A DNA stretch of 64,000 nucleotides, from assembly GCA_024036415.1 (NCBI GenBank), contig JAMWET010005469.1, positions 67,975 to 131,974 of the forward strand, read 5' to 3'. Source of the stretch: Prochilodus magdalenae (taxonomy: Eukaryota > Chordata > Actinopteri > Characiformes > Prochilodontidae). The notes beneath the pieces were generated by a model. It was not told where the DNA came from. It made no database searches and saw only the letters and a list, made by a program, of their open reading frames with translations. Of the stretch, positions 34,245-45,244 are shown piece after piece. Made by a program: the position numbers and the translations under genes. Position 1 is the first letter of the stretch, and every line of letters starts with the position of its first letter.

Positions 34245-36026
34245 CTACACTGGCACGCTGCATCGTAGCCATTCATGTTGCAGTATCTGCTGGAAACCAG
34301 GCCTCCAGGCTGCGTGACGCTGCAGGCACCAGTGAATTAGATTGCGGCATTCTGATGGGATTGGATGGGAAACAGATGCTTAACCACTAAATCAGTCTTC
34401 TTCTCAACATTTCAAAAGTACCACCATGTGATGGGTGGGCTGTAACTACAACATACAGAGTACACCATTATAGACAAATACTTTTAGGGACATCAGCGTT
34501 TACTCGGAGTCTTTGATCCTCTATGATCAGTAAAAGGTATGAACCATTGTCAGTTCTCCACTCGTGTAACAGGATGCTCTCATTTATCGTACCACGAGAT
34601 AGGCCGTCTCTGAAGTGCAGACGTCCACCAATGATTTCTCTGTTGTCAGCAAATGGAAGGTCTCCACAAACTGTGGCGAACAAAAGTACCCCAAGGGACC
34701 AAACAGTCGCTGGTCCAGCATGATACCGCCCTTGTAGAAAAAACTCAGGGGGGCAGTATTCGACCGTGCCTGAGAAGATGAAAGAGGAAGAGAAGTGAGT
34801 GGAGCTGAACACAGACAGTCATTTCTATGCTAGAGTTTACCAGCTAAGTTCTTCAATTACCTGCAAAGCTGTCAAAACCAGATTTCTTGATGAAATCCCC
34901 GCACCCGAAGTCTATCAGCTTGAGCTCCAGGGTGTCTGGGTTGATCAGCAAGTTCTCAAGTTTTATATCACGGTGCAGGACACCTCTCTTGTGGCACTGG
35001 GACGCTGCCAACACTGACTGCCGCATTATAATCCGTGCCATGTCCTCAGTGACGTAACCTCCATAGTCCTCAAGGAAATCGTCCAAGCTCTTGCAGGGCT
35101 CAGGAAGCTCCAGTATTAAGATGTAGCGGTCAGGCTCATTAAACCACTCAATTAGTTGGACAATGTGTTTGCAGATGGGTGGCTGGCTCATGATCTGTAG
35201 GAGGGCCACCTCCACAGGTACATCCTTTAGGTCACCAGCCTGCAGGATGGTCATTAGATGGTAAGCAATGATATGTAAAGAATATGGGGAGAAACTCATG
35301 AAGCCTAGGATCATCATGTGTTACTAGCATTTCATTCACACGGAGGTTGCAGGTGCACGTACCCCTTTAAAATATCGGTCACCGTGCAGTTTCTGGACGA
35401 TTTTGATGGCCACCTACAACACAAACACAAAACACATGATAAGACTAGAAGCACTGAAAAGGCCAGAGAGGAGATGATGACCGTAAAATGGATTTAGGGA
35501 GTGAATGAACTCAGCACCTGGAGGCCGTCGGATATGCGCCGTCCTTTAAAGACAGACCCGAAGCTGCCTTCTCCAAGTTTCTCTCCAACACTGTAGCAGG
35601 AGGTAAAGGTGTCTATGGGGAACAGTGTTAGAAATGAATATCAGCTGTCTTTAGATCATCTAGAATGAGTTTATCCATCATTTACTGGCCATGATGTAGT
35701 TCTGATATCACACCAGGCCACTGTAAACATGAACCCTTAGGATAACCATAGTGCATTAAAAATAAAGCAGAGTAAAGTGTAGATGATGTGGTGATGTAGG
35801 AAATGGACTTACAAGGCTTGGTGGCTTTGCTTGGTTTGCAAGTCTTTCTCTTGGGGGGCTTCATTGCCCCTTTAGTCTTCTTTCCTGCTGGTGCTTTAGT
35901 GTCCAGGACATCCAGCACTTCAGCAGGTCCCTTCTTGGCAGAGCAGTTGTTAGCTCCCTGCAGGACAGTCTGGCGACAGCCCTCCTCTGTCCTTTTTCTC
36001 TTTCGATCTGAACACAGGACCATCAT
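34245..36026 (-). CDS. pim-like serine/threonine kinase, intact copy
   Basis: Six exons join in phase: 35813-36026, 35518-35612, 35363-35413, 34861-35239, 34593-34769, 34245-34351. They total 1,023 nt, 340 residues. The Lys/Arg-rich N-terminus suggests nuclear targeting. The kinase domain starts near residue 78: G-loop GEKLGEGSFGSVF (81-93), VAIK with K107, alpha-C Glu in VPVEVALL, hinge ELPEP (Pro-containing, a PIM hallmark), HRDIKLEN (209-216), DFG (230-232), CPPEFF (252-257) in the APE position, VWSLGVLLFATVCGDLPF, and C-terminal ECRNLIHWCLQRHAAWRP and TAG. Every catalytic residue is present, so activity is plausible. PIM kinases are constitutively active survival kinases. Fish carry many pim-like copies of unknown role. 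An alternative first exon at 37293-37320 is listed separately. Confidence 0.88.
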
Positions 36027-36319
36027 TTGAACATTAAAGAGGAGCTAATATGCTCATTTTCATTTTCTTTATTCTGGTTTTGGGGTCTGCTAGAATAGAT
36101 TTACAGGCTTTCATTTTCCCAAGACACATTATTGTCTGAAACGTCCACACTAGCAGACAACTAGTCGTTTACATCACCCCAAGTTTGTCTCTTGTGGTTG
36201 TGTTTGAGGCCTTTCACATTGTCCCGTGTGGGTGTGTACAAAGTCGAGGAAAGCTAGTTAGTTTTTAAGGCACGTGTTATTATTGACGACTGAATTTGAA
36301 TGGAAGCCTCACTGCTTAC

Positions 36320-36660
36320 CTTTATTGGCCAGTTTAAAAAAATACGGGACGCGATCTGCTCCATATTTCCGCAAATGTCCGATATACACGTCTGTCACAT
36401 GAATGATCACAATCTCCGTCCCCTCCCCAACCCCTTGGACTCAGCTCAAACATGGGACGCGCTTTGTTCCGTTTTACCGTAAATGACCGATAAACTCGTG
36501 TATCACTCATGACTGATCACACTCTCCCCCAAACAACCCGGTACCCCCCCAACTCCCCCCATGAATAAGATCAAATACTGGACGCGATTTTGAATACTTG
36601 TCACTCACACATGACCACGCCCCCTGTCCCTCCCCACCGCCTTTTATTTCTATTTCTGAA
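36320..36660. repeat. three diverged ~100-bp direct repeats, copy 1
   Basis: Each unit runs from a GGGACGCG/CTGGACGCG-type start through ATGATCACA / CTGATCACA / CATGACCACG to a C-rich CCCCTCCCCA-type end. Starts lie near 36346, 36453 and 36579. Flanked by GGTGGCAACCC. Not assigned to a family. Also present at 60139-60450. Confidence 0.6.
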
Positions 36661-37292
36661 AGGTGGCAACCCTAAGTGGAACACCATCCAGGGATCTTCA
36701 GTGCACTACAGATTTAGTTTGGTCACATACTGCATACTACAGACTACCATTAGGAAGATTTAGTACTCCAGTAGTATGTAGTTTGCCGTTTCGAATACAG
36801 ACATGATTTTAACTCGGTTTGTTGCTTGTTGCTAAATCACTTAACTGTGTACCCCCATAGGAAATGACTGGACGCAATGTCAGGTCCTATACATATAATT
36901 CCAACACAGTAGTTCAGGAAGCTGAGAAAAGTGCTTTCTGGTGTGAACTTTGAACTTTATAACTTTGCAGGCCGTTTAACTGCACAGAGCCACATAGCAC
37001 TTTAAAGGAAAAGGGAAAAAATGGAAAATGATGATAAATCCCCTTTAAATGGAATTACATACAAAATAAGATAAATATATTGTAGGGTTTATCACTATTA
37101 GCACAACACAATATACACAGTAAAGATAATACTAGGAAGATGTGTCGGGTTGTACGAGTATTTAAATGATGTGGTGATTTACAGGAACATTAGTACTGCA
37201 CTGATCATCATAAAAGTCTCTAAATAATCTCAGATAGTTTAATCCCAAATTCAATATCTAAACTCGGCTGGAATTTAGACCTGCAATCAAAC

Positions 37293-37320
37293 CTTTGTGC
37301 GCAGAGCGCCGCTCCATCAT
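37293..37320 (-). CDS. alternative first coding exon of the pim-like gene, copy 1
   Basis: ATGATGGAGCGGCGC reads MMERRSAHK and reaches a possible donor (CAAAG/GTTTGA) in phase 1. Exon 1 of the kinase has an internal acceptor (GTTCAG/ATCGAAAG, exon start 36007) that accepts phase 1 and continues DRKRKRTEEG, giving 343 residues. The donor is weak. The other choice is the ATG at 36026. The exon is identical in copy 2 (61142-61169). Confidence 0.4.
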
Positions 37321-37426
37321 TTGCTGTATGGGCTGAAAACGAGGTGCAGTTTCTCTGTTTTCTGTCAGGTTCCACTAAACGTGTTTCCAGACTAGACGTG
37401 TGGACCGGTTTCTTCTCCTCTACCCA

Positions 37427-37612
37427 CTAGAAATTCCGGAACTCCACATGCAGAACGTCACGACCCTCATTCATTATGACCTCATAATTACTGTATTCGG
37501 GCTCTGAGCCATTGGAGTAGCCATGGTGATGTCCAGAATGCTCCAGCATGTACACTAAGTCTGCACTTAAACTCTCCCCCAAAATAAGCATGACTCTAAA
37601 CAGGACAAACAC
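37427..37612 (-). other. unassigned 61-codon reading frame shared by both duplicates
   Basis: Reads GESLSADLVYMLEHSGHHHG then YSNGSEPEYSNYEVIMNEGR and DVLHVEFRNF, then TAG. It is near-identical at 61275-61460 with one residue change (Gly to Glu), as expected from recent duplication. It looks like real protein sequence, perhaps the terminal exon of a gene fragment carried in the duplicon, but I recognise no family. Confidence 0.3.
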
Positions 37613-38354
37613 ACGACACAGACTGGAATGATGCAGTCAGAGGTCATTCTCTGTGTTCAGTATAGCACACTGTGCACACCTGTATATCCTACTGTATCAG
37701 TATACACTGTACATCATTGTGCAATATACCCATTCCCATTCCCGTTCCCACTGTGGCTCACAAAGGCTTGACTTACTTTTCCTGCAAGAGTAACCTAAAC
37801 AAGAGCAAACCAAGTGTTGATGAAATATGACTGGCAGGCAGTGGTTATAATCCTTAATGGAAGACTCCAGTGTTTTCCTGCTTCCACTCTTCCACATCTG
37901 GTTGTTTACTATGGAAAACACGTTGTGCATTTCCCAGCTCTTAGAAAACAACAGAAATCCTGTTTATTCAGAACACACTTCCTTTTGCTTCCAGCTCTTG
38001 TGGGATCACCGAAACAAGAAGTTCAAAATGGGTGCAGTTTCTTTATTTAGACTGCAGATCACATATACAGACTGTATGAACTGTAGTTAACACCATGTTT
38101 TAAATCTTTACTTACTGCTTTTAAAAAGCAAGAGAAACTCAGTTTCCCCCAATGTGGATCCTTTAAAACGAGTAGAACACTAATATCCTTCCAGCAATCT
38201 AAACATGAGATATATTAGCTTTATTGACTACATTTAATACGATTTTACTTGCGAAGGTATAATTTTTAAGGGTTCATGCTATTTTGCATACTGGTGCTAC
38301 TGAGTGGGCAGATACCGACTTTGAAGTCGGACCAAAAGGAGGTGCCAATCACTT

Positions 38355-38436
38355 TAGTCTTTTATTTACATTTATAACATTTAGCCGACACTCTTATCCA
38401 GAGCGACTTACAAGGTTAATCATATTACAGGTAGGT
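38355..38436 (-). mobile_element. L2-type SINE/LINE tail fragment
   Basis: The minus strand reads CTTGTAAGTCGCTCTGGATA then AGAGTGTCGGCTAAATG, the tail also seen at 28995 and 40549. Only the terminal about 75 bp is present. Confidence 0.7.
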
Positions 38437-38683
38437 GTCAGGGCATCCCAGGATAGGCAGTCTTGGGACAGTTCTTGTGCCGGCCACCAGAGGTCCAACT
38501 CACCAGAATTCTGAGGATGCTTACTCCTGCTCTCTCTCACCTAGCCCCTCTCTCACCTGCTCCTCATCCCAACTAATGATCCTTCCCTTTAAATGGCCTT
38601 CCCCTTCGCTAGGTGTTTGTGGAGCATTAACCACTGTACTGTTTGGAGTTGAGAGTCTCAGTTTCTGAATCCTTTGACTAATC

Positions 38684-38685
<2 letters not shown>

Positions 38686-38767
<82 letters not shown>
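38686..38767. repeat. (GT)41 microsatellite
   Basis: 82 bp of uninterrupted TG followed directly by the T-tract (A-tail on the minus strand) of the neighbouring L1-type element. Confidence 0.97.
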
Positions 38768-38771
<4 letters not shown>

Positions 38772-41700
38772 TTTTTTTTTTTAAATGAGTATTTATTATT
38801 TTTCCAAAAAAAAAAACCCAAAGCACATTAACTCTGCCACAAATCAGCAGAAAGATGATAAGAAAATAACAATACAAATGAATAAATAAAATGTATTAAC
38901 AACAATAACAGCAAAATCAAAAAATAATAATTTGTCAGAGGTGGTGAAAGAACATGTCCATGCCCAAACCACAAGGCAAGTCAAAATGAAAGATTACAAC
39001 AAACAAACAAAAGAAAAAACAACAACCACAGCAGCAAACAAAGACCAATAGTACATCACCCTAGTAGTAAAGGGCCTTGACAAAAGCAATAGCTTTGGAC
39101 CAGTTCTGGATTGTTGCAGATTTTGCCTTATGAAATCTAGCTGTGGCTCACTCTATAATAAGACTGTCCAAAAAGTCACAAACACAGGATGAACGTAGCT
39201 GGATACCTGGCGTAAGCCAACCCTCCAAAATAGACTGTTTGGAGGCTGTTAAAGCTGCCATTAACACTCGTTACTTTAGAGTCATCTCCCAATAGCAGCA
39301 GACCTGGACAGAAAGGGATATTAACATCAAGGAGATCAGACAGCGGTTGCACCATGTCACCCCAATAAGACATAATGTGTTGGCACTGCCAAAACATATG
39401 GATGTAGTCCCCAACAGAACCTGAATTACATATGTTACATCTTTTTTCACTGGACAGTTTCATCAACAAAGCACAGCAGGGTGTTACATACAGCCTATGA
39501 AGTAACTTAAAGTGTATTAATTGATGTGACAGATTCTTAGATGATCTAAAGACATTATGCCATATTACATCCCAGTCTGGAGTTACACCAAGAGCACTGA
39601 GCTCTGTCTTCCCAGCAAAAACTGATCCTATATTGGAAGTTTCAGTTTTAATTAACAAATCATAGAGATATGAGACGAGTCCTCGAGATGATGTAAAGTT
39701 ATTCAAATGCTCAAGTAGGGGATGATCAGCTAACTGAGAGTCCCAAGGCACTCCATAAGCACGAAGCGCAGAGCAAAGTCTAAGGTACAGAAAGTAAGAT
39801 GTGCCAGGTATAGCAAAAGAATTACATAAATCCTAAAAGGAGCGCAGCCATCTGAATTGAAGATATCGCCCAATACACAAATATTTTGCATAGACCAAGA
39901 AGAATAAACAAAAGATGGGAGAAGATTTATGAAATTTCATACCACAACCAAGAAAACCACAAGACTGTATCCAGACATGGAGAGAACAGGTGATGATAGT
40001 TCCCATTCTAAGCAAGGAGTTTCAATGTTTGATACCTGCAAATGGTAAGTCCTGTAATCTAATAGGAGAACCTAGATCCTGCTCTATAGATCACCAGGAT
40101 ATTTTAGAAGTAGGATCGAACCAAGGTTTTAGAGATCTAAGATGAAAAGCCCAAAAGTAAAGCTTACAATTAGGGACAGCAAGGCCTCCAGATGTTTTAG
40201 TACGCTGTAAAGATGCTAGACGCATTCTAGGTCTTTATTCCAAATGAAATTAATGCACATTTTATCAATATCCCTGAAAACATTCTGTAGGAGAGAGAGG
40301 TAGCACTGAAAATAGAAAATTAACACGAGGAAGAATATTCATCTTCAGTACCGAAATCCTGCCCCCAAGAGAGATCTGTAGTAACGAGTTCATTTCACCT
40401 TTTCGGGCTCTAGCAGTTTTAGAAGAATATGATATACCAAAGCCTCTAATTGCATGTTTTGTGGTCTCCCAGAGAGTATGAGCGTTTAATTCGGGAGTAT
40501 CATTCAATTCAAGAAAAGATTTAAGGTGGTTCTTAAGATAGTCCAGAACATTTACATTTAAGGCATTTAGCAGACGCTCTTATCCAGAGCGACTTACAAC
40601 CGTGCTTAGTGTTCTGTTGGATAATATTCCAGCTAGTAGGAAGTTTAGAGCCTAAAACTCACCACGAGCTCAGACACTGCCCGAACAGGGGGCCAGTGCT
40701 GGTACCTAGAGAAAGGTCATTATAAGTGCAACACAATACACATTGATAAAGGTCATTATAAGTGCAATACAAAGAGGTTATTAAATTGCCACACAATACA
40801 CACAGTTTACACGTCTGCTAGAGCTCACTCACTTAAGTGCATTACAAAGAGATGGGTCTTCAGTCTGCGTTTGAAGACCGCGAGAGACTCCACTGTTCTG
40901 ATGCCCAGTGGGAGTTCATTCCACCATCTGGGAGCCAGGACAGAGAACAGTCTGGACGCTTGTCTTCCATGTGTCCTCAGGGATGGCGGTTCGAGACGAG
41001 CTGTACTTGAAGCACGAAGGGCTCGAGGTACAGCTCGACTCTTCACCATTGCCATAAGGTAGGGAGGCGCTGGTCCATTCTTGGCTTTGTAGGCCAGCAT
41101 CAGAGTTTTAAATCTGATGCGGGCAACAACAGGAAGCCAATGAAGGGAGCGCAGCAGTGGAGTGATGTGGGTGAACTTCGGAAGGTTGAAGATGAGACGG
41201 GCTGAAGATGAAACTCAGGGTCTTGGAGGAGAAACATATTAGAACACCACCGTTTCGAAGAGACTGATGTGAACATATGCTGCAAGGTGAGCTTAACCGG
41301 GCAGTGATCTGAAATTAGCATGGGCATGATTTCAATACCCTTAACTGGTGTCAACAAGTCCGCAGAGAGAGGAATATAATCCATCCTGGAAAGTGATTTA
41401 TGGCGGGAAGAGAAAAAAGGACACTCCCTCACATTTGGATTCAGAAAACGCCAAGCATCTATAATATTTAGATCTGCCATAAAAGTGTTAAAGTAATTAG
41501 CCCAACTAGTTTGAGTAGAAGAGGGGGCCGCATTAGCAGACCTATCTAAAGAACCAACTGCTACATTAAAATCTGCTCCTAGAATAATTGGGAGATCACC
41601 GAACTCTAGCAGTTTAGTTTTGACTTCATTAAAGAAAAGGGGGTTGAAATTATTTGGGGCACGAACCGAGGCTAAACAATATTTAACTGTATTTAATGTG

Positions 41701-42880
41701 ACAATAGCATAGCAGAACCTGCCATTAGAATCCCTACCCAGCGATTCCAAGTGCAAGCCTAGTCTCCTATCCGCTAGAAGCAAGACTCCTTTGGTTTTAT
41801 TAAGGGCACAGGACTCTGAAATAATTCTATAATGTCTGTTTTGAAATCTATGTACGTTTTAAATGGGTTTCTTGTATAAATGCAATATGAATCTTTTTCC
41901 TGCGCAAAAAATCAAGGCATCTCGTCCTTTTGACAGGTTCATTTACACCATGTACATTCCAAGATAGGAAATTATAATGGCTTATGTCTTATATCAGAAA
42001 CGTATATAAGAGACCACCATTGTAATAGATAATATAAAGCAACAGAAACTGAAGTATATGCAGATATGTAACTGTAAGAATTGGGACAGGCACGGCATGG
42101 ACGCAAACATAAAGAAATAATTACCTTCAGCTTGGCAGGGTATAGAAGAAAATTCGGAATACCCTTCTGCTCTATTGTGGAGATACAGGAAGAAAAAGCT
42201 TTGTGCTTTTTAACTGTGACGCTGGAATAATCCGTAACGAATAGGAGATGGGCCTGGTCATGAACAATCTTAGTACCTGGTTGTCTGAAGGCCTTCAGGA
42301 TCGCCAGCCGATTGTTGTATCTCTAGACTTTGAAGATGAGAGTCCTCGGTCTAGTTGATGAATTTTCACGACCGGAGTAAACTCGATGAGCTCTTTCGAT
42401 TTCGACTGGCCCTCTGTTTGCCAGTGAAGGGCACCACACCGGCAACTGGTGCTGAAGGAAAGAGATTGCATCACCGCCCTCTGCATTTTCAGGTAGATTC
42501 ACCAGACGTAGATTATTTCGGCGGTGGCGATCCTCCAGTTCTGTTATGCGTGTCTGCAGTTTAGCGATATCTGATGAGGCCAGCCGAAACTCTGTCCTGC
42601 AATATATCAGTGCTGCCGCTCAGCTTCACGACAGAAGAGCTGACTGCAGAGAGCTCAGACTCCACTCCAGCCAGTCTTTCTTGAAAAGAGTCCATATCCT
42701 TACATATCGCCTTTACATCCACGCAAAGCTCAGGTATGGTTCCCTTCAGTTCGTGAATCAATGCCGCTAAGTCCGGGGGTTGGTCATTTCGGTTGCTAAC
42801 AGCATCGGCAGGGAACAGAGTCGAGGGACCAGCCTTACCAAACAGCTGCTTATCTAGACAGAGGATATAACTGCGAGTAA
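38768..42880 (-). mobile_element. L1/Tx1-type LINE, internally deleted and interrupted
   Basis: Minus-strand order: ORF1 relic (about 42840-42250) with a coiled coil (GTIPELCVDVKAICKDMDSF) and TRITELEDRHRRNNLRLVNL as in L1 ORF1p; endonuclease (41783-41250) with LGADFNVAVGSLDRSANAAP, RMDYIPLS and ISDHCPV; a split by an L2-type insertion (40549-41207); the post-endonuclease linker (40507-40385); then a direct in-frame jump to post-RT sequence (ISLGGRISVLKMNILPRVNF). The C-terminal zinc-knuckle region (39751-39176) follows, with HMFWQC, then a 3' UTR with AATAAA and an A-tail at 38768-38782. The reverse transcriptase palm (YADD) is absent. Several frameshifts remain, so the copy is dead. The 5' limit is approximate. 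Confidence 0.85.
40549..41207 (-). mobile_element. L2-type LINE 3' end inserted in the L1 element
   Basis: The minus strand encodes the LINE C-terminal block YKAKNGPAPPYL ... SRLFSVLAPRWWNELPLGIR, TVESLAVFKRRLKTHLF with a stop. A 3' UTR follows, ending TTGTAAGTCGCTCTGGATAA, GAGCGTCTGCTAAATGCC and AAATGTAAATGT. It interrupts the L1 protein right after LLQDPEF and the host frame resumes on the far side. 5' truncated. Confidence 0.8.
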
Positions 42881-43674
42881 ATTATGGTTTCAGTGAGACA
42901 GCGAAACTTCTTTTGTCAGAGCGGTTTGTTATGGCCTATGGCTGTTCCATTACATTGGTGTTTCTGAACTGTAAAGCTCACATGATAGCACCATGCTCTT
43001 GTTTCATGACTTGGGCTTGATAAACCTAACGCTGAAAACCCACACGCAGTGAGGCTTTGCATCTCCGCCCGTATTCCACATAAATCTACAATCTCACAGC
43101 CTAACTACACACTCAACCAACATAGCCTTAAAACACACAAACTTACAAAGTTCAAATCTGTGTTCGTCACCGAGCAATCTCTATTTTCATTTTCTCCTCT
43201 TCTGTCAATTGCCTCTCTCTAAACAGAGTGATGATTTAATGTACATACTGTATGCAATATGATCAGTTTTTCTCTGTTTACATCACTGTTAATGTTTAGG
43301 CATGAATCACTGAGAGCTAACATTAATAACAGCAGATTCTCTGATAAGTTGAACTGATCATTACACACAGTACTTTATACAGAACTGAATAAGAGCTATT
43401 TTACATCTTTTACTTTTAGTCTTAATCATAAATCATTCATCAACCATGACCTCATGGGAAGTGAGGAACAGATCCAGAGAAACGCCGGCATCAGTAAAGA
43501 GAAGATAAAATAAATTAAAGGATCCCTTTGCAAACACATCAGATCTCAAAGGGGGAAGATCATGCAGAATAGCGTTCCTCGTATGGACTGGGTAATGTGT
43601 CTTTGAAAACCAAAGTGAAAAATGATGCAGCAGGCTAAGTCCATTTAACCAGAATTCCATTGCAGCTAAAAATG
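42881..43674. other. no feature recognised
   Basis: AT-rich sequence between the L1 element and the next LINE tail. Short reading frames only. No known motif seen on either strand. Confidence 0.3.
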
Positions 43675-43805
43675 GTACTCAGTATTTTGTATGGCACTTT
43701 GGTACTCCCTCCCTGTTCCATGTTTCACCACATTCCTGGAGGAATGTAATTTCACTCCACTGTATACTTGTACATGGGTAGAATGAGAATAAAAGCCTCT
43801 TGAAA
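43675..43805 (+). mobile_element. LINE 3' UTR fragment
   Basis: CTGGAGGAATGTAATTTCAC, then CACTGTATAC ... GAATGAGAATAAAAGCCTCT TGA, resembles the 3' terminus also seen at 9260-9403. Short and truncated. Confidence 0.45.
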
Positions 43806-44215
43806 GATTATTCAAGGTTGATTGTAGTAATTCTCTTAAACTCGTCACATATTTGTAGGACACATAATAAAACATGCTGTCACATAACGCTAAACATATT
43901 CCTATCAGCTATTCCTGTGGTTGTCAGTGCTTGTCCTGTGGTTCTCTCTGTCGTGCATGTTTTGTTTTTCTACCAGAAAACACTAAAATGTTCAAGACAA
44001 AATAAGATTGTAGGGCTAGGGTTGAGAACTAGTATGATTCCATTAGGGCACTTACCTGGATTCCACCAAAAAGGGCAGGCCAGCATTCTATAAAAGCATC
44101 ATCAGATTGGACTAGACTGACAAATTCCTGCCTGTGAACAGAGAACCAATTTCTCCCTGATATTCCCTCCCTGAATCCTTGTTATTCATCTCCTTTACTT
44201 CACTAAGAGGTCCAG

Positions 44216-44990
44216 ACTAACTTGCTCCAAACTCTTTTCCGTTTCTCCTTGTGGGTGAGGTGGCAAGTAATTCACTTTTGCCTTTCTTGGCTCCTTCACA
44301 TGTTTTTGCAGCTGCCTTGTCATGTGCTGGCTTCTTTTTCAAAGAGTTCACTTCAAGCTCAGGGCATTCAAGTTCCCATATTCGAAGTTTGCATCTGTAA
44401 TTGGCCATTTCATATTTCAGTGTTTGCTGCCATCCATAACATCCACTAAATGAACCTGGTTCTCTAAGACAAGGAAGTTTTTGAATCAGTGCTTCTGCAG
44501 CATGGGTTCACTGCACACTTGTAAGGTGGGCAACACACTGAAAGATGGTTTCAGCCAATTTCTCAAGCACAGGAAGAATTGTGGTAGAATTGAGTGGAAT
44601 TCCCTCCTTTTCAGAAGACCCACTGTCTGATGCAAGCACAAGTTCTGTGTTGTAGGCAAAGCAAGGTACTAGAAATTCCACAGGGCAGCACTGAGAGCGG
44701 TGTGTCATATACTTAGGTGATGAGAGAATCACTGTATCTTGAGATCCAGATGAGCAATTATCAGATCAGAGGATAAATGGCACTTTCTAGTTCCACCTGG
44801 GCAGAAGCTGTCCAGATTAGTCAATGTCAAGGTGACCATGGGGGATTCAAAAACATGGACCAGAACATCTTTGCCCTTGACATCACATACTGAGATTAAA
44901 ATGCAAGTACCTTCAATCTGAAATGTCTGTTGCACAAGATAATTAGTTTTGAAGTCCTGTAGTGCTACAAGGCTGAGCTTTATTGAGTTT
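44216..44990 (-). pseudogene. decayed protein-coding relic, possibly SAMD3-like family
   Basis: Minus-strand segments in order: FQIEGTCILISVCDVKGKDV, LVHVFESPMVTLTLTNLDSF; then CPVEFLVPCFAYNTELVLAS, LPVLEKLAETIFQCVAHLTS; then GCYGWQQTLKYEMANYRCKL, RIWELECPELEVNSLKKKPA to ...TSPTRRNGKEFGAS. The frames are broken between segments and no introns are evident, so this looks like a retroposed or transposon-derived copy. The resemblance to fish sterile alpha motif domain-containing protein 3-like proteins is from memory and unverified. Confidence 0.4.
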
Positions 44991-45038
44991 GGGTGTTTTA
45001 GGGAACTTGGTAGTGCTCCGTTTCACTTAAGCACACTC

Positions 45039-45244
45039 TCAGCGGACACGGATGTCCATGCGCATGATGGTGACTTGGCAGTGATTGTGCACAGGTTTGT
45101 GCCCTCGAACAGACCCACCAAGTACGCCTCGCTGGCCTCCTAAAGGGCCATGACGGCAGAGTTCTGGAAGTGGACGTTGGTCTTGAAGTCCTGGGCGATC
45201 TCATAGCCCAGATGCTGGAACGTCAGCTTGTGGATGAACAGTTT
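45039..45244 (-). pseudogene. histone H3 pseudogene fragment
   Basis: The minus strand reads [34 protein letters not shown], stop, [19 protein letters not shown], then a frameshift to VTIMRMDIRVR and TGA. This is the C-terminal half of canonical H3 ([20 protein letters not shown] ... [20 protein letters not shown] ... VTIMPKDIQLA). The Gln codon in MALQEA is TAG (45140-45142), and one base is lost or gained near ITAK. The upstream half is missing. FQSSAVMAL points to the replication-dependent H3.2-type rather than H3.3 or CENP-A. Confidence 0.9.

Larger units (their letters stand above)
31482..37968. repeat. segmental duplication, copy 1
   Basis: Shares collinear, highly similar sequence with 51207-61837 in the same orientation, starting at AACAGTGTCTCAGACAGCAC and ending at AGAAATCCTGTTTATT. 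It contains the intact pim-like gene, the 39-bp minisatellite and the Myb/SANT-like remnant. Relative to copy 2 it lacks about 140 bp near 31698 and the 4.15-kb nested insertion near 32148. Confidence 0.95.
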
